Source: Phycisphaerales bacterium (GTDB lineage Bacteria > Planctomycetota > Phycisphaerae > Phycisphaerales > SM1A02). Taken from it: a stretch of 30,822 bases of DNA. The position numbers and the translations under genes were made by a program. The notes beneath the pieces were generated by a model. It did no database searches. It saw only the letters and a list, made by a program, of their open reading frames with translations, and was not told the origin of the DNA. Of the stretch, positions 14,906 to 24,433 are shown in pieces. Position 1 is the first letter of the stretch, and each line of letters begins with the position of its first letter. Location: contig DOVP01000006.1 in the NCBI GenBank assembly GCA_003520025.1, positions 1-30,822 on the forward strand. Reading direction: 5' to 3'.

Positions 14906-16654
14906 TCAGAAGTATGGGACGTTCTCAGGCACGAGTGAGAGCGGATCTCGGCTCCTCTTGGTGAGCCAGGAATAGACGGGTGGCACGCGATCGGCTATCG
15001 ACTCGACCACCACATCTAGCAGACACGGCCCGTCATACTCAATGGCAGCAGCCAACGCAGTCTCGAGTTCGGCTGGGCTGCTCACCCGCCAAGAACGCAG
15101 CCCGAAGGCCTCACCGATCGCCTTGCCATCAGGTGGTGAGAAATCAACCGAAATCGGTTCTCGGGTCCCTCTCAGTTTGTGGAGTCCCCTGATCCAACCG
15201 AAAGCGGCATTGTTGAAAAGAACCAGAATCGCCGGTACCCGCAACCGGGTGAGGGTCTCAAGTTCACCAGCCGACATGCCAAGTGAGCCATCTCCGAACA
15301 GGCCGACCGGGCGGCGATCCGGGTCCGCGTACCACGCCCCGACCACAGCGGGAATGGCGTAACCCAGGCCTCCGTAGGCGCGGGGAATGATGAGCCGAAC
15401 GTCCTCGTTGGTTTGCAGGAATCGCGTCATGTACGGCGTCGGTGTCCCCGCGTCGGACAGGACGTTCACTCGCAGATCGCCCGTCGCGAACACCGCGTTG
15501 AGTTCGTGGGCCACTCGTTCGGGCAGCAGAGGGGTGTCCGTTCCTTCGAGCAGTTGAGCCGCGTTGTTCCAGAACTCCGACCGGTAGCCGTTGAGGTGGT
15601 CAACCCACGGTGTGTGCCCACCGTTGTCGAGTGTCTCAGGCATACGTTCGAGCAGTTGATCAAGCACCATCCTCGCGTCGCCGGCGATCGCGAGCACATT
15701 CTCATAACTGTTGCCCAGAGCGACTGGGTCGATATCGATGTGAGAAATTCGCTTGTCGAGAGTCAGTTGGGGAAGCGTGAACCCGACTGTCACCACCGAG
15801 CCAAGCTTGGACCCGATGAACAGGACCAAATCGGCTTCCTCGAGGGCCAGGTTGGCGTGGGGGTGAAATCCATTGTCGCCGATCACACCGATGCCGAGTC
15901 GGTGATCGGCTGGAATGGAGCCCTGGCCGGTCATGGTGGTGACAACAGGCACGTTGGCTCGTTCGGCCAACGCCTTCAGGGACTGCTGGGCATGGGAGCG
16001 CACAAGTCCTCCTCCTGCCACGATCAAAGGTCGTTCGGCCCGATCTAACTCACTCAGAAGGGCGTCGATCTTCTCGTTTGACGTACCGGTCCGAAACGCT
16101 GGAAAGGTCATGCATTCCTCTTCGACATGCAGCGAGACCTCAAGGGGATCGACCTCCTCCTCCAGGATGTCCTGAGGGATTTGGAGATGAACAGCGCCAG
16201 GGGTGCCGGTACACGCCGCCCGAAACGCCCGCCGCAGGACCTCAGGGATCTTGTCAGCCGACTTGATCAGTTCCGACATCTTGCTGATGGGTTCGAAGAG
16301 TCGGGCGCAATCGAGCTCACTGAGAACCCCTCGGCCTTCGCCAGCCAACGGAATGTCCATCGTCAACAAAATGACTGGTATTGCCGAGGTATTCGACTCG
16401 GCCACTGGTGGCACCGAGTAGAGAGCACCAGCCCCCGCCGGACACTCGAATACCCCTGGCTTGTCGGTCAGGCGCCCGTAGGCATCGGCCATGAATCCAG
16501 CCGAACGCTCGTCGCGTGCCATGACATGGTGGATCTCACGACGGCGCTTCTCGAGCGCTCCGTAGAACACGACGTTCGTATCTCCGGGTACCCCGAAGAT
16601 ATGTTCGACCCCGTACCCCACCAGCATCTCTACCAAGAGGTCTGCTCCCTGCAT
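14906..16654 (-). CDS. Acetolactate synthase-like ThDP-dependent enzyme
   Basis: The 582-residue protein has the three-domain layout of the ThDP decarboxylase/acetolactate synthase family. The Pyr domain holds the activating Glu49 in ARDERSAGFMADAYGR, the middle domain contains ADLVLFIGSKLGSV, and the PP domain has LFGDGSLGMSAGELETLTR and VLFNN for Mg/ThDP. ATG 16654 was chosen because GGAG lies 6 bases upstream and MQGADLLVEML matches the family start. In-frame ATGs up to 16705 would add an atypical leader close to a sequence discontinuity at 16715. No small regulatory subunit gene is adjacent, so a catabolic 2-oxoacid decarboxylase or carboligase is as likely as isoleucine/valine biosynthesis. 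A 112-bp spacer separates it from the kor-type operon. Confidence 0.85.
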   Translation of the reverse strand: MQGADLLVEMLVGYGVEHIFGVPGDTNVVFYGALEKRRREIHHVMARDERSAGFMADAYGRLTDKPGVFECPAGAGALYSVPPVAESNTSAIPVILLTMDIPLAGEGRGVLSELDCARLFEPISKMSELIKSADKIPEVLRRAFRAACTGTPGAVHLQIPQDILEEEVDPLEVSLHVEEECMTFPAFRTGTSNEKIDALLSELDRAERPLIVAGGGLVRSHAQQSLKALAERANVPVVTTMTGQGSIPADHRLGIGVIGDNGFHPHANLALEEADLVLFIGSKLGSVVTVGFTLPQLTLDKRISHIDIDPVALGNSYENVLAIAGDARMVLDQLLERMPETLDNGGHTPWVDHLNGYRSEFWNNAAQLLEGTDTPLLPERVAHELNAVFATGDLRVNVLSDAGTPTPYMTRFLQTNEDVRLIIPRAYGGLGYAIPAVVGAWYADPDRRPVGLFGDGSLGMSAGELETLTRLRVPAILVLFNNAAFGWIRGLHKLRGTREPISVDFSPPDGKAIGEAFGLRSWRVSSPAELETALAAAIEYDGPCLLDVVVESIADRVPPVYSWLTKRSRDPLSLVPENVPYF

Positions 16655-16714
16655 TTTCGTCTCCATTCCTTGGCTCTCGTGATTCAGATACTTCATGATG
16701 GTCATGAGTCAATC

Positions 16715-16738
16715 GCAAAGACCCGCAAGATAACCCCG
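16715..16738 (+). repeat. 24-bp direct repeat, left copy (within E2 coding sequence)
   Basis: The sequence is identical to 30799-30822, and both copies read AKTRKITP in the same frame of an E2 gene. The copies diverge immediately to the left. On the right the second copy is cut by the window end, so the true repeat may be longer. The copies are 14,084 bp apart in direct orientation. Confidence 0.95.
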
Positions 16739-17014
16739 GATCGACTGCATGGCCAGACGTTCACGGTGTCCAACATCGGTGCTGTTCGAGGGGGGCATGG
16801 CACGCCGATCATTCCGTTCGGCACTACAGCGATTCTTTCGGTCGGCCGCGCCGACCCGAAGCCGGTCATCCGGGATGGCTCGATAGCCATCGCCGCGGAG
16901 TTCCCTCTGTCGTTGTCGTATGACCACCGGGTCATCGACGGCGCAATGGGTCGTGCATTCTCCTTGGCTGTCATCGCAGCGATTGAAGGGTATGGGACAG
17001 AGTCGGTTCGCTGA
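16715..17014 (+). pseudogene. C-terminal piece of a 2-oxoacid dehydrogenase E2 (dihydrolipoyl acyltransferase)
   Basis: The frame reads AKTRKITPDRLHGQTFTVSN and onward through TPIIPFGTTAILSVGRADPKP to the catalytic SYDHRVIDG near 16919-16942, ending in TGA at 17012-17014. This is the last third of the E2 acyltransferase domain, including its catalytic His (codon 16925-16927). No start codon or lipoyl domain precedes it. The bases left of 16715 are the upstream flank of the divergent ThDP gene. Bases 16715-16738 are identical to the last 24 bases of the window, where the E2 gene at 29914 is cut. Joining the two gives a 394-residue E2 of normal length. It is either a misjoined gene end or a truncated paralogue. 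Confidence 0.85.
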
Positions 17015-17159
17015 AACGGAGGCACCCTCGGCCTCCGCCGAGGCATCTGGGGTTTCACAGTTGATTTGAAAGTCAGACTGCCTGCAGGATACGGTTTCGC
17101 CTGATGCCAGAAATTCTCACGCTGCAAATTCAACTCGCCCTACCTTTGGGAGAAAGAAA

Positions 17160-18671
17160 ATGATCAAGATGTCTCGACTAGTTGCCCTCTTTTGTGCCTT
17201 TGCTTTGATCACCACAGCATGTGGTGACGACAGTTCAGACGACGCAGCATCTGATGTGAGCATCGTCATAGCGCTTGGCTCCGAGCCGACGAGTCTTGAT
17301 CCTCACCTCGTGGATGACGGCGGCGAGCGGGCTGTGAACGACAACATCTATGAGACCCTGTTGTCAAGGGCAAGCAACGGAGACCTGGTTCCGAGTCTGG
17401 CAGCCGGGTTCCCGACAAGGCTCAGCGATACGACTTGGCAGTTCAAGCTGCGCGACGGAGTTTCATTCCACAACGGCGAAGCATTCAACGCAGCCTCGGT
17501 GGTGGCCTCGGTCAACCGGATGGCCCGTCTCATCGAGGAGGGGGTTTCGGACCTAGAAGGGTTCTTCGCCAGCCTCAGCGGAGCTGAGGCGGTCGATGAC
17601 TCGACCGTCAACATCTCCACGGCCGAGCCTGATGGCGTTCTTCCCTCTCGGATGTACTGGCTCAAGATTATTCCCGCGTCCGCCGAAGCAAGCTCGGATC
17701 TGAGCGGCTCAGTGGTTGGCACCGGACCGTACAAGTTCGTCGATTGGACTCGCGGCGAAAGCGTCAACCTCGAAGCCAACACCGATTACTGGGACGGGGG
17801 GGCGCCCTCGGTCGGCGACGTTAAGTATCGGTTCATTTCCGAATCTGGCAGCCGTCTCGCAGGGCTGCTTTCCGGTGACTACGACGTGATCACAAACCTG
17901 AACCCCGGAGACGCCAGTTCAGCTCCCCAAGCCGCTACCGCCCTCGGTCAGGAACATCCAATCCTCATTCTCGATGCTGACGAAGGAATAACCGCGGATC
18001 GGAATGTGCGACTGGCGCTGAACCTCGCCGTGGACACCGATACGATCGCAGACAGTCTGTTCAGCGGCTTTGCGAGCGTTGACCAGGGTCAGATTCTCAG
18101 CCCCTCAATTCTCGGGTACAACGAGGCAATCAAGGCGTACCCGTACGACCCAGAGCGCGCTGCACAGCTGATAAACGATGCCGGAGTGGCCGGTGAGACA
18201 ATCACGCTGGTAGGCGAGTCGAGCGGTCGGTGGTTGCTCGACGCTGAATTGCTCCAGGCCGTCGCCGGATACTGGGAGGATGCAGGACTGGTGGTCGACC
18301 TCCAACTCCCCGAGTTTGGTGCCTACATCGGCGTTCTGTTCGATCGGGAGAATCGACGCGACGCCGTGTTTGTGTCGAGTTCGAACGACATCCTTGATGC
18401 CGATCGCCAGTTCAGCAGCTACTACGAGGCTGGTGGCATCGGTTCTTCCAACACGGACGCAGAGTTGGCAGACCTTATCGATGCTGGTCGCCGCGAGGTC
18501 GACGATGCTGTACGAGCTGGCCTCTACCAGAAAGCCTCCCAGATCGCGTATGACGAGGCATACTTCGTTTGGCTGATCAACAACGAGGACATCTACGGTC
18601 TTTCAGCTCGCATGAGCTGGCAGCCGCGGGCCGACTCCAAGCTGTTGGTAAAGGAGATGTCGGCTAGCTAG
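17160..18671 (+). CDS. Peptide/nickel-type ABC transporter substrate-binding lipoprotein
   Basis: The 503-residue protein begins with a lipoprotein signal ending in ITTAC (Cys21), followed by an acidic Asp/Ser linker. The SBP family 5 (DppA/OppA) pattern follows: LGSEPTSLDPH near the N-terminus, IYETLL, WQFKLRDGVSFHNGEAFNAASVVAS, VGTGPYKFVDW, NVRLALNLAVDTDTI and YDPERAAQLINDAG. It captures peptides or similar ligands outside the membrane for the permeases encoded next. GGGAGAAAG ends 4 bases before ATG 17160. It leads a five-gene operon that lies directly downstream of the E2 C-terminal fragment. Confidence 0.93.
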   Translation: MIKMSRLVALFCAFALITTACGDDSSDDAASDVSIVIALGSEPTSLDPHLVDDGGERAVNDNIYETLLSRASNGDLVPSLAAGFPTRLSDTTWQFKLRDGVSFHNGEAFNAASVVASVNRMARLIEEGVSDLEGFFASLSGAEAVDDSTVNISTAEPDGVLPSRMYWLKIIPASAEASSDLSGSVVGTGPYKFVDWTRGESVNLEANTDYWDGGAPSVGDVKYRFISESGSRLAGLLSGDYDVITNLNPGDASSAPQAATALGQEHPILILDADEGITADRNVRLALNLAVDTDTIADSLFSGFASVDQGQILSPSILGYNEAIKAYPYDPERAAQLINDAGVAGETITLVGESSGRWLLDAELLQAVAGYWEDAGLVVDLQLPEFGAYIGVLFDRENRRDAVFVSSSNDILDADRQFSSYYEAGGIGSSNTDAELADLIDAGRREVDDAVRAGLYQKASQIAYDEAYFVWLINNEDIYGLSARMSWQPRADSKLLVKEMSAS

Positions 18672-18735
18672 TCGAGGCGAGCAGAGGACCAGCCACAAGA
18701 ACCGGTTCTCGCTCAGATCAGGTAGAAGAAACTCG

Positions 18736-19659
18736 ATGTGGACATTTGTGATCCGCCGGGTCGGTCAGGGACTCATCGTCGTAGTTGCGGCCGCGGTGGT
18801 CGTGTTCCTGCTGACTCGGGCGTTCACAGACCCTGTGGACTTCGTCCTTCCCTTGGAGGCGACCGAAGAACAACGTGAGGCCCGCGAGGCCGAACTTGGA
18901 TTCGACCGTCCGATCATCGTGCAGTTCGGTGACTATGTCGAGGACCTGAGTCGGGGGGATTTCGGTGAGTCGTTGTGGCAACCGGGCCGCTCCACCATCG
19001 ACATAGTCGGCCAGACCTTGCCCAAGACGCTACAGCTCGTTGCAGCAGGGATGACGCTGGCAATCGCGCTGGCTCTGCCGATGGGCATGATTGCGGCACG
19101 CCGACCGGGTGGTGTGCTCGATCGGATACTCGTCACGACCAGCCTCATCGGGCTGTCCATGCCTCAGTTCTTCGTGGGACTCTTGCTCCTCATCGTGTTC
19201 GCTGTACAACTCCAATGGTTGCCGGTGAGTGGGTACGGCGGGTTCAGTCACCTGATCCTGCCTGCCTTGGCGCTAGCTCTGCCAGCAGTCGGTCGTCTGA
19301 CGATGGTTGTGAGGTCGGCCATGATCGACGAGCTCAACTCTCAATACGTCCGAGTCTCAAAGGCGAAAGGGACACCGACTCGGGTCATTTTCACCAAGCA
19401 CGCGTTTCGCAACGCCGGTGTACAGGTCCTGACCCTGTCGGGCTGGGAGATCACACGAGCACTTGCCGGATTCACCGTCGTGGTCGAAAAGGTTTTCGCC
19501 TGGCCCGGGTTCGGGCTCTTCGCACTGGAGGCAATCCAGCGTCGTGACATCTTCTTGTTGTCGACGATTGTGTTGGTTGCGGCCATACTCGTAGTCACCG
19601 TCAACGTCATAATCGACATCTTGTACAAGGTGATCGACCCGCGGATCGAGTTGACATGA
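18736..19659 (+). CDS. Peptide ABC transporter permease (DppB-type)
   Basis: The 307-residue protein has six hydrophobic segments. The N-terminal MWTFVIRRVGQGLIVVVAAAV and the low-conservation periplasmic segment carrying LGFDRPIIVQFGDYVEDL are typical of DppB-type permeases. The EAA loop in the second half (RVSKAKGTPTRVIFTKHAFRNA) contacts the ATPases. It pairs with the DppC-type permease, whose ATG overlaps its stop by four bases (ATGA). A 64-bp spacer separates it from the binding-protein gene. The ribosome site is weak. Confidence 0.93.
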   Translation: MWTFVIRRVGQGLIVVVAAAVVVFLLTRAFTDPVDFVLPLEATEEQREAREAELGFDRPIIVQFGDYVEDLSRGDFGESLWQPGRSTIDIVGQTLPKTLQLVAAGMTLAIALALPMGMIAARRPGGVLDRILVTTSLIGLSMPQFFVGLLLLIVFAVQLQWLPVSGYGGFSHLILPALALALPAVGRLTMVVRSAMIDELNSQYVRVSKAKGTPTRVIFTKHAFRNAGVQVLTLSGWEITRALAGFTVVVEKVFAWPGFGLFALEAIQRRDIFLLSTIVLVAAILVVTVNVIIDILYKVIDPRIELT

Positions 19660-20666
19660 CCCTTGGTAGGAACGACGAGGGTGTCGATCTGCATGATGTC
19701 AACTCACTGTCCGGAGACGAACAGACGCTGGCTGGGATCTCCCGCCATGGGAGAACCCGGACCGCAAAGGCCAAGGAACTTCTCGTCGAGTTGTGGCATG
19801 ACAGGGCAGGGTTCATCGGTGTCTGTTTCCTGTCGATGCTGGTGATCACAGCGGTGTTCGCCCCACTGGTCGCTCCACACAATCCTCGGCAACAAGATCT
19901 CGTGAATCGCCTTCAACCACCGGTCTGGTCGGACGGCGGCGATTGGTCATTCCCGTTGGGTACCGACGGGCTCGGCCGAGATGTGCTCTCGCGGCTGATC
20001 TTTGGCTCCCGCGTCTCGATATTCGTGGGACTGGCAGTTCTGGCCATAGCCGGTCTGGTGGGTGTGATTCTCGGTGTCCTCGCCGGCTATCGCGGTGGTT
20101 TCACGGATAGGTTTATCATGCGCCTCGTCGACACCCAGGTTGCTTTCCCGGGCCTGCTGATAGCGATCTTGTTGGCTGCCATGATCGGACCCTCCGTTCG
20201 AACAGTCGTCATTGTTTTGTCGATCAACGGATGGATGATCTACGCCAGGATGGCCCGCGGCGTTGTCTTGTCGGTGAAGGAGACCGACTACGTCGAGGCG
20301 GCCGAAATCATCGGCTGCAAGCCGAATCGCGTAATGTGGAGACACATCTTTCCGAACCTTGCTGCACCGCTTACCACTCTGGCTGTGCTCGAATTTGCCA
20401 GAATTGTGCTCGCCGAGGCTGCTCTGTCGTTCCTGGGAGTCGGCGTGAAACGTACCGACCTTTCTTGGGGGCTGGACGTCGCAAGCGGGCAGGAACAAAT
20501 CTTCAACTCGTGGTGGCTCGTTGTCATGCCGGGAGTCCTCATCTCGTTGACAGTCTTGTCGGTCAGCCTCGTCGCAAGCTGGCTGAGAGTCGTTGCGGAT
20601 CCTCAGGAGCGCGAGAAGAAATACGGTGCCACGCAGATTCGACGTCACATCAAGGACAATGGCTGA
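19656..20666 (+). CDS. Peptide ABC transporter permease (DppC-type)
   Basis: This 336-residue protein has a hydrophilic N-terminal stretch of about 50 residues before the first membrane helix, as in DppC/OppC. HPLGTDxLGRDVLSR-type sequence is present as FPLGTDGLGRDVLSRLIFGSR. The EAA loop is EAAEIIGCKPNRVMWRHIFPN, and the AEAALSFLGVGVKRTDLSWG segment is also diagnostic. It forms the heterodimeric channel with the preceding permease. Its end overlaps the start of the first ATPase gene by 8 bases, indicating co-translation. Confidence 0.94.
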   Translation: MTLGRNDEGVDLHDVNSLSGDEQTLAGISRHGRTRTAKAKELLVELWHDRAGFIGVCFLSMLVITAVFAPLVAPHNPRQQDLVNRLQPPVWSDGGDWSFPLGTDGLGRDVLSRLIFGSRVSIFVGLAVLAIAGLVGVILGVLAGYRGGFTDRFIMRLVDTQVAFPGLLIAILLAAMIGPSVRTVVIVLSINGWMIYARMARGVVLSVKETDYVEAAEIIGCKPNRVMWRHIFPNLAAPLTTLAVLEFARIVLAEAALSFLGVGVKRTDLSWGLDVASGQEQIFNSWWLVVMPGVLISLTVLSVSLVASWLRVVADPQEREKKYGATQIRRHIKDNG

Positions 20667-21639
20667 CCGCCTTCTTGAGGTCGATGGCCTCCAGGTGCGC
20701 TTCTTCACACGACGCGGGGTGGTTCACGCCGTCCGTGACGTCAGTTTTGGCATAGAGCGCGACGAGACCGTCGGCCTGGTAGGCGAGTCCGGATCTGGAA
20801 AGAGCGTCACATCCCAAGCAATCATGGGACTGGTCGAGTTTCCGGGGAGCATCACCGCTGGAGATGTCCGCTGGAAGGGGCAGTCCCTGGTCCACGGGCC
20901 AACTGCGGCTGCCGACATCAAACGCATACGTGGCAACGAGGTCTCAATGGTGTTCCAGGACCCGATGACATCGCTGAACCCGGTGTTCACGATTGGGAGT
21001 CAACTCACCGAGGTGACGCGGCGACATTTGGGATACTCAAAAATGCAGGCTCGTGAGCGTGCTCTCGAACTCTTGGACCTAGTTGACATGTCGAATCCTC
21101 GGCAGCGATTCAAACAATTTCCGGGTGAACTGTCCGGTGGCATGCGACAACGAGTGCTGATCGCCATGGCGCTGTCTTGTGAACCCGAGTTGCTGATCGC
21201 GGACGAACCAACGACCGCACTCGATGTGACCATCCAAGCCCAGATTCTCGAACTACTAGCAGAGCTTCAGGAGGATCTCGGATTGTCGGTGCTCCTCATC
21301 ACCCATGATCTCGGCGTGGTGGCGGGCACCTGTGACCGAGTCTGTGTCATGTACGGAGGTCGACTGGCCGAAGTCGGCCCCATCGACGATGTCTTCGAGA
21401 CACCGACCCATCCATACTCGCGCGGGTTGCTCAACTCCACTCCGAGGATCGATGAGGTCACGTCGCGACTCGTCTCGATCGATGGAGCCCCGCCCGACTT
21501 GGTGGCTCCGCCCATCGGTTGTCCGTTTGCTGCGCGCTGCGAAGCGTGTTCTGACCGCTGTATCAGCGAAATGCCCGAACTCGCAACGATCGAGAAAGGG
21601 AGAGACGTTGCCTGCTGGCACCCCTTCACCGCATCCTGA
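20659..21639 (+). CDS. Peptide ABC transporter ATPase (DppD-type)
   Basis: The 326-residue protein starts at ATG 20659 (MADRLLEVDGLQVRF), with AAGGA just upstream inside the preceding gene. An in-frame ATG at 20593 would only add a basic leader that is a shadow of the permease gene. Walker A is GESGSGKS at 43-50, the signature is LSGGMRQR, and Walker B is LLIADEPT followed by the usual H-loop (ITHDLGVVA). The C-terminal region carries the oligopeptide-family extension with Cys-rich CPFAARCEACSDRC, which in relatives can ligate an iron-sulfur cluster. Confidence 0.94.
   Translation: MADRLLEVDGLQVRFFTRRGVVHAVRDVSFGIERDETVGLVGESGSGKSVTSQAIMGLVEFPGSITAGDVRWKGQSLVHGPTAAADIKRIRGNEVSMVFQDPMTSLNPVFTIGSQLTEVTRRHLGYSKMQARERALELLDLVDMSNPRQRFKQFPGELSGGMRQRVLIAMALSCEPELLIADEPTTALDVTIQAQILELLAELQEDLGLSVLLITHDLGVVAGTCDRVCVMYGGRLAEVGPIDDVFETPTHPYSRGLLNSTPRIDEVTSRLVSIDGAPPDLVAPPIGCPFAARCEACSDRCISEMPELATIEKGRDVACWHPFTAS
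21595..21602 (+). promoter_or_regulatory. Strong ribosome binding site that decides the TTG start of the DppF-type gene
   Basis: AAAGGGAG lies inside the 3' end of the preceding ATPase gene and ends 5 bases before TTG 21608. No ATG in this frame is usable until well inside the conserved domain, so this site fixes the start. Confidence 0.6.
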
Positions 21640-22633
21640 CCCCTCCGTCCCGGATTTTGACAGGCCGCTCGTCGAGGTGGACCACCTCACCATCCACTTC
21701 CCGGTAGGCCGATCAAGATTGCTGGGACGTCAACAACAGGTGGTCCACGCGGTCGAAGATGTTTCCTTCTCGATCAACCGGGGTGAGACACTCGGCCTTG
21801 CGGGCGAGTCCGGTTCAGGCAAAACCACCACCGGTCGCGCCATACTCCGTCGTATCGATCCGAAGCGAGGAACGATTCGATTTCGAGGCCGCGATATCAC
21901 CCAGAGCTCTGGTCAGGCTCTCAGGCATTTGCGGCGACATATGCAGCTCGTGTTCCAGGATCCATACGCGAGCCTCAACCCGCGGATGAACGTGCTCGAT
22001 CTGGTCGCCGAGCCATTGATCGTCCATGGAATCTATAACTCGACCGATGATGCACGCGAGTACGTGCTCGAGCTTCTGGAGCAGTGTGGCCTCTCAGCAG
22101 ATACCGCTGACAGATTCCCGCACGCCTTCAGTGGCGGGCAGCGGCAGCGGATCGGCATCGCCCGCGCCATCGGCCTCCGACCCGAATTTATCGTTGCCGA
22201 TGAGCCCGTTTCGGCACTTGACGTGTCGATTCGTGCCCAAGTCGTGAACCTGCTCCAGGATCTCCAGGATGAACTCGGAATTACCTACCTGTTCATTGCC
22301 CATGACCTGTCGGTGGTGCGTCACATCTCGAATCGAGTAGCAATCATGTACGCCGGACAGATTGTCGAGATCGCAGATCGCGACACTATCTACGAACGTC
22401 CGCTGCACCCATACACCGAGGCATTGCTCTCGAGTATTCCAGTTCCAAATCCCCAGCTTCAGAGAGATCGCCGCCGAATCGTGCTATCTGGGGAAATTCC
22501 CGACACGCTGGAACCACCCTCGGGTTGCCGATTTGCGTCACGGTGCCCCCTTGTCGAGGAGCGATGTCATGTCGAAATGCCATCGCTGTCGCCACGTAGC
22601 GAGACCCATGACGCTGCCTGTTGGGTTCGCTGA
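21608..22633 (+). CDS. Peptide ABC transporter ATPase (DppF-type), TTG start
   Basis: The 341-residue ATPase has Walker A GESGSGKT (67-74), signature [15 protein letters not shown], Walker [13 protein letters not shown] and the oligopeptide C-terminal segment with [15 protein letters not shown] place the start at TTG 21608: a strong AAAGGGAG lies at 21595-21602, 5 bases upstream, and the N-terminus leads naturally into [13 protein letters not shown]. The GTG at 21677 inside that motif would cut the first strand. The gene overlaps the preceding ATPase gene by 32 bases. It ends 54 bases before the convergent hyuB gene. Confidence 0.9.
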   Translation: MPAGTPSPHPDPSVPDFDRPLVEVDHLTIHFPVGRSRLLGRQQQVVHAVEDVSFSINRGETLGLAGESGSGKTTTGRAILRRIDPKRGTIRFRGRDITQSSGQALRHLRRHMQLVFQDPYASLNPRMNVLDLVAEPLIVHGIYNSTDDAREYVLELLEQCGLSADTADRFPHAFSGGQRQRIGIARAIGLRPEFIVADEPVSALDVSIRAQVVNLLQDLQDELGITYLFIAHDLSVVRHISNRVAIMYAGQIVEIADRDTIYERPLHPYTEALLSSIPVPNPQLQRDRRRIVLSGEIPDTLEPPSGCRFASRCPLVEERCHVEMPSLSPRSETHDAACWVR

Positions 22634-22687
22634 CGGACTGAGCGGTCGCAACGGTAACGATGGCGAAAGTTGAACACCGGTTCCCTC

Positions 22688-24433
22688 TCATTTAGACAGC
22701 GATCGACGGAGCTCAGCGGTTGCAGATTCATCAAGATTCCCTGCATCGTCGATGACAACGCCGTAGTCGATTCGGGCGGCCTCAATAGACACGCGCCCGT
22801 CTCGAATGTCTCCGGCAACCAGAAGCGGTGGGCGCTCTAGAGGCGATCCGAACCCGCCGCCACCGGGCAAGCCCAGAACGAGAGTGTCGTGAGCTGCCAC
22901 AGGTTGCTGGCCCTTGGACCGCAATTGGGTCCCTGATCCGAGCGATACAGTTCCACATTGACCCGGTTGGCCGCCTTCTCTACCCCTCGGGGCATTGTCG
23001 ACACGTTCGAACATTGCCAGTACATCGAATGGGGCACCGCCCTCACCCGCCAACTCGATGATTTGGCCGAGCCCTCCTTGCGTGCGGCCCGCACCGCCGG
23101 AGTCGGGGCGGAGCTCCTTGCGCCAAAACACCACAGGGACGACAGATTCGGTTGCCTCAACCGGCACACCCTTCACTCCGCTCGGAAACCCTGTCGCACT
23201 GAGGCCATCCTTCGTGGGTCGAGCACCGGTACCTCCGCTGTTGAAGTGGATCATTTCGAAATCAGGGATCTCCCCCACGTAGTCACTGGAGGTCGACACC
23301 GACGTACCGCTACGAAGCTGGATGTTCCACAAGGATGCGGAGCTCTCTGCCTGGACACCGCCGGCGATGATCTGAGCCAGACACCCGAAGATGGTGTCGG
23401 GTAGCAAATGGCCGATGATGTGGCGTGCGGCCACAGCGAATGGTCGTTGGGCATTGAGAATGCAGCCCTCTGGGGCCCTGAATGTGAACGGCTCGAGCGA
23501 GCCATGGTTGTTGGGAATGTCGGGGGCGACAACGGCCTTGATCCCATAGCACGTGTACGCCTTGGTGTAATTCAGTACGACATTGATCCCGTGGCTGCTG
23601 GCCGGCGAGGTTCCGTCATAGTCGACGTGGATACCATCCTCGGACACGGTCAGAGCCGCCATGAGCGTGACCGGCTGGTCGTATCCATCCATTGTCAACT
23701 CGTTTCTGAAGACACCCTCTGGTAGTTGACGGATGCGGTCAACGGTCGCCCGACGAGAGCTGTCGATGACAAAATTGGCCAAATCATCAAGGTCGTCGAC
23801 ATCGAACTCGACCATCATTTCGATCAGACGTTGTGCCGCAACGTCGTTGGCAGCGGCGAATGAGTAGATGTCACCGATCACCTGGCTCGACTCGCGGACA
23901 TTCATCCGAACGATGTCGAACAAGGTCGCGTTGGGCTTTCCCCGATGGAAGAGATGGAGGATGGGGATGTTGAGCCCCTCCTCGTAGACCTGGCGCCCGT
24001 CAGGCGTGAAACCCCGACCGCCGATATCGACGACGTGGCAGGTATTGGCAACGAGCGCGATCACCTGGTCTTTGTGAAACACCGGTGTCGTGAGAGTCAG
24101 GTCGTGCTGATGCCCAGAGGTCAGCCACGGATCGTTCGTTATGAAGACATCACCAGGCTCCATGGTTTCGATCGGGTGGGCCTCAACGAAATGTACGACC
24201 GCTGCTGCCAGAGAATTGATGTGGCCCGGCGTCCCGGTAACCGACTGGGCGATCATTCGACCCTCTCGATCGAACACCGCCGCAGCCAGGTCGCCCGCCT
24301 CGCGAACGCTCGTAGAAAATGCGGTACGGACAAGGGTCTGGGCCTGTTCCTCGACAACCGCAATAAGCCGGTTCCACATGACGTGTCGACGAATCTGAAC
24401 GAGCGCGGCGGTCGCCTCGGTCGTGTCGGTCAT
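22688..24433 (-). CDS. hyuB: Hydantoinase B / oxoprolinase family subunit
   Basis: The 581-residue protein is of the usual HyuB length. Typical features are TSVREAGDLAAAVFDREGRMIAQ, the histidine-rich metal-binding stretch NDPWLTSGHQHDLTLTTPVF, NTCHVVDIGG, and near the C-terminus a GGAGRTQGGLGQ segment followed by LGLPGGGGFGSPLERP. Together with HyuA it forms an ATP-dependent enzyme that opens a hydantoin, 5-oxoproline or related cyclic amide, or carboxylates a ketone in related enzymes. GGAG lies 7 bases upstream of ATG 24433, inside the end of hyuA, with which it overlaps by ATGA. The substrate class is inferred from the family only. Confidence 0.92.
   Translation of the reverse strand: MTDTTEATAALVQIRRHVMWNRLIAVVEEQAQTLVRTAFSTSVREAGDLAAAVFDREGRMIAQSVTGTPGHINSLAAAVVHFVEAHPIETMEPGDVFITNDPWLTSGHQHDLTLTTPVFHKDQVIALVANTCHVVDIGGRGFTPDGRQVYEEGLNIPILHLFHRGKPNATLFDIVRMNVRESSQVIGDIYSFAAANDVAAQRLIEMMVEFDVDDLDDLANFVIDSSRRATVDRIRQLPEGVFRNELTMDGYDQPVTLMAALTVSEDGIHVDYDGTSPASSHGINVVLNYTKAYTCYGIKAVVAPDIPNNHGSLEPFTFRAPEGCILNAQRPFAVAARHIIGHLLPDTIFGCLAQIIAGGVQAESSASLWNIQLRSGTSVSTSSDYVGEIPDFEMIHFNSGGTGARPTKDGLSATGFPSGVKGVPVEATESVVPVVFWRKELRPDSGGAGRTQGGLGQIIELAGEGGAPFDVLAMFERVDNAPRGREGGQPGQCGTVSLGSGTQLRSKGQQPVAAHDTLVLGLPGGGGFGSPLERPPLLVAGDIRDGRVSIEAARIDYGVVIDDAGNLDESATAELRRSLSK

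Noticed and set aside
16127..16714. In-frame upstream extension of the E2 C-terminal fragment
   Set aside because: The frame before 16715 is antisense to the acetolactate synthase-like gene and carries no lipoyl or E2 features, so it is not a real N-terminus.
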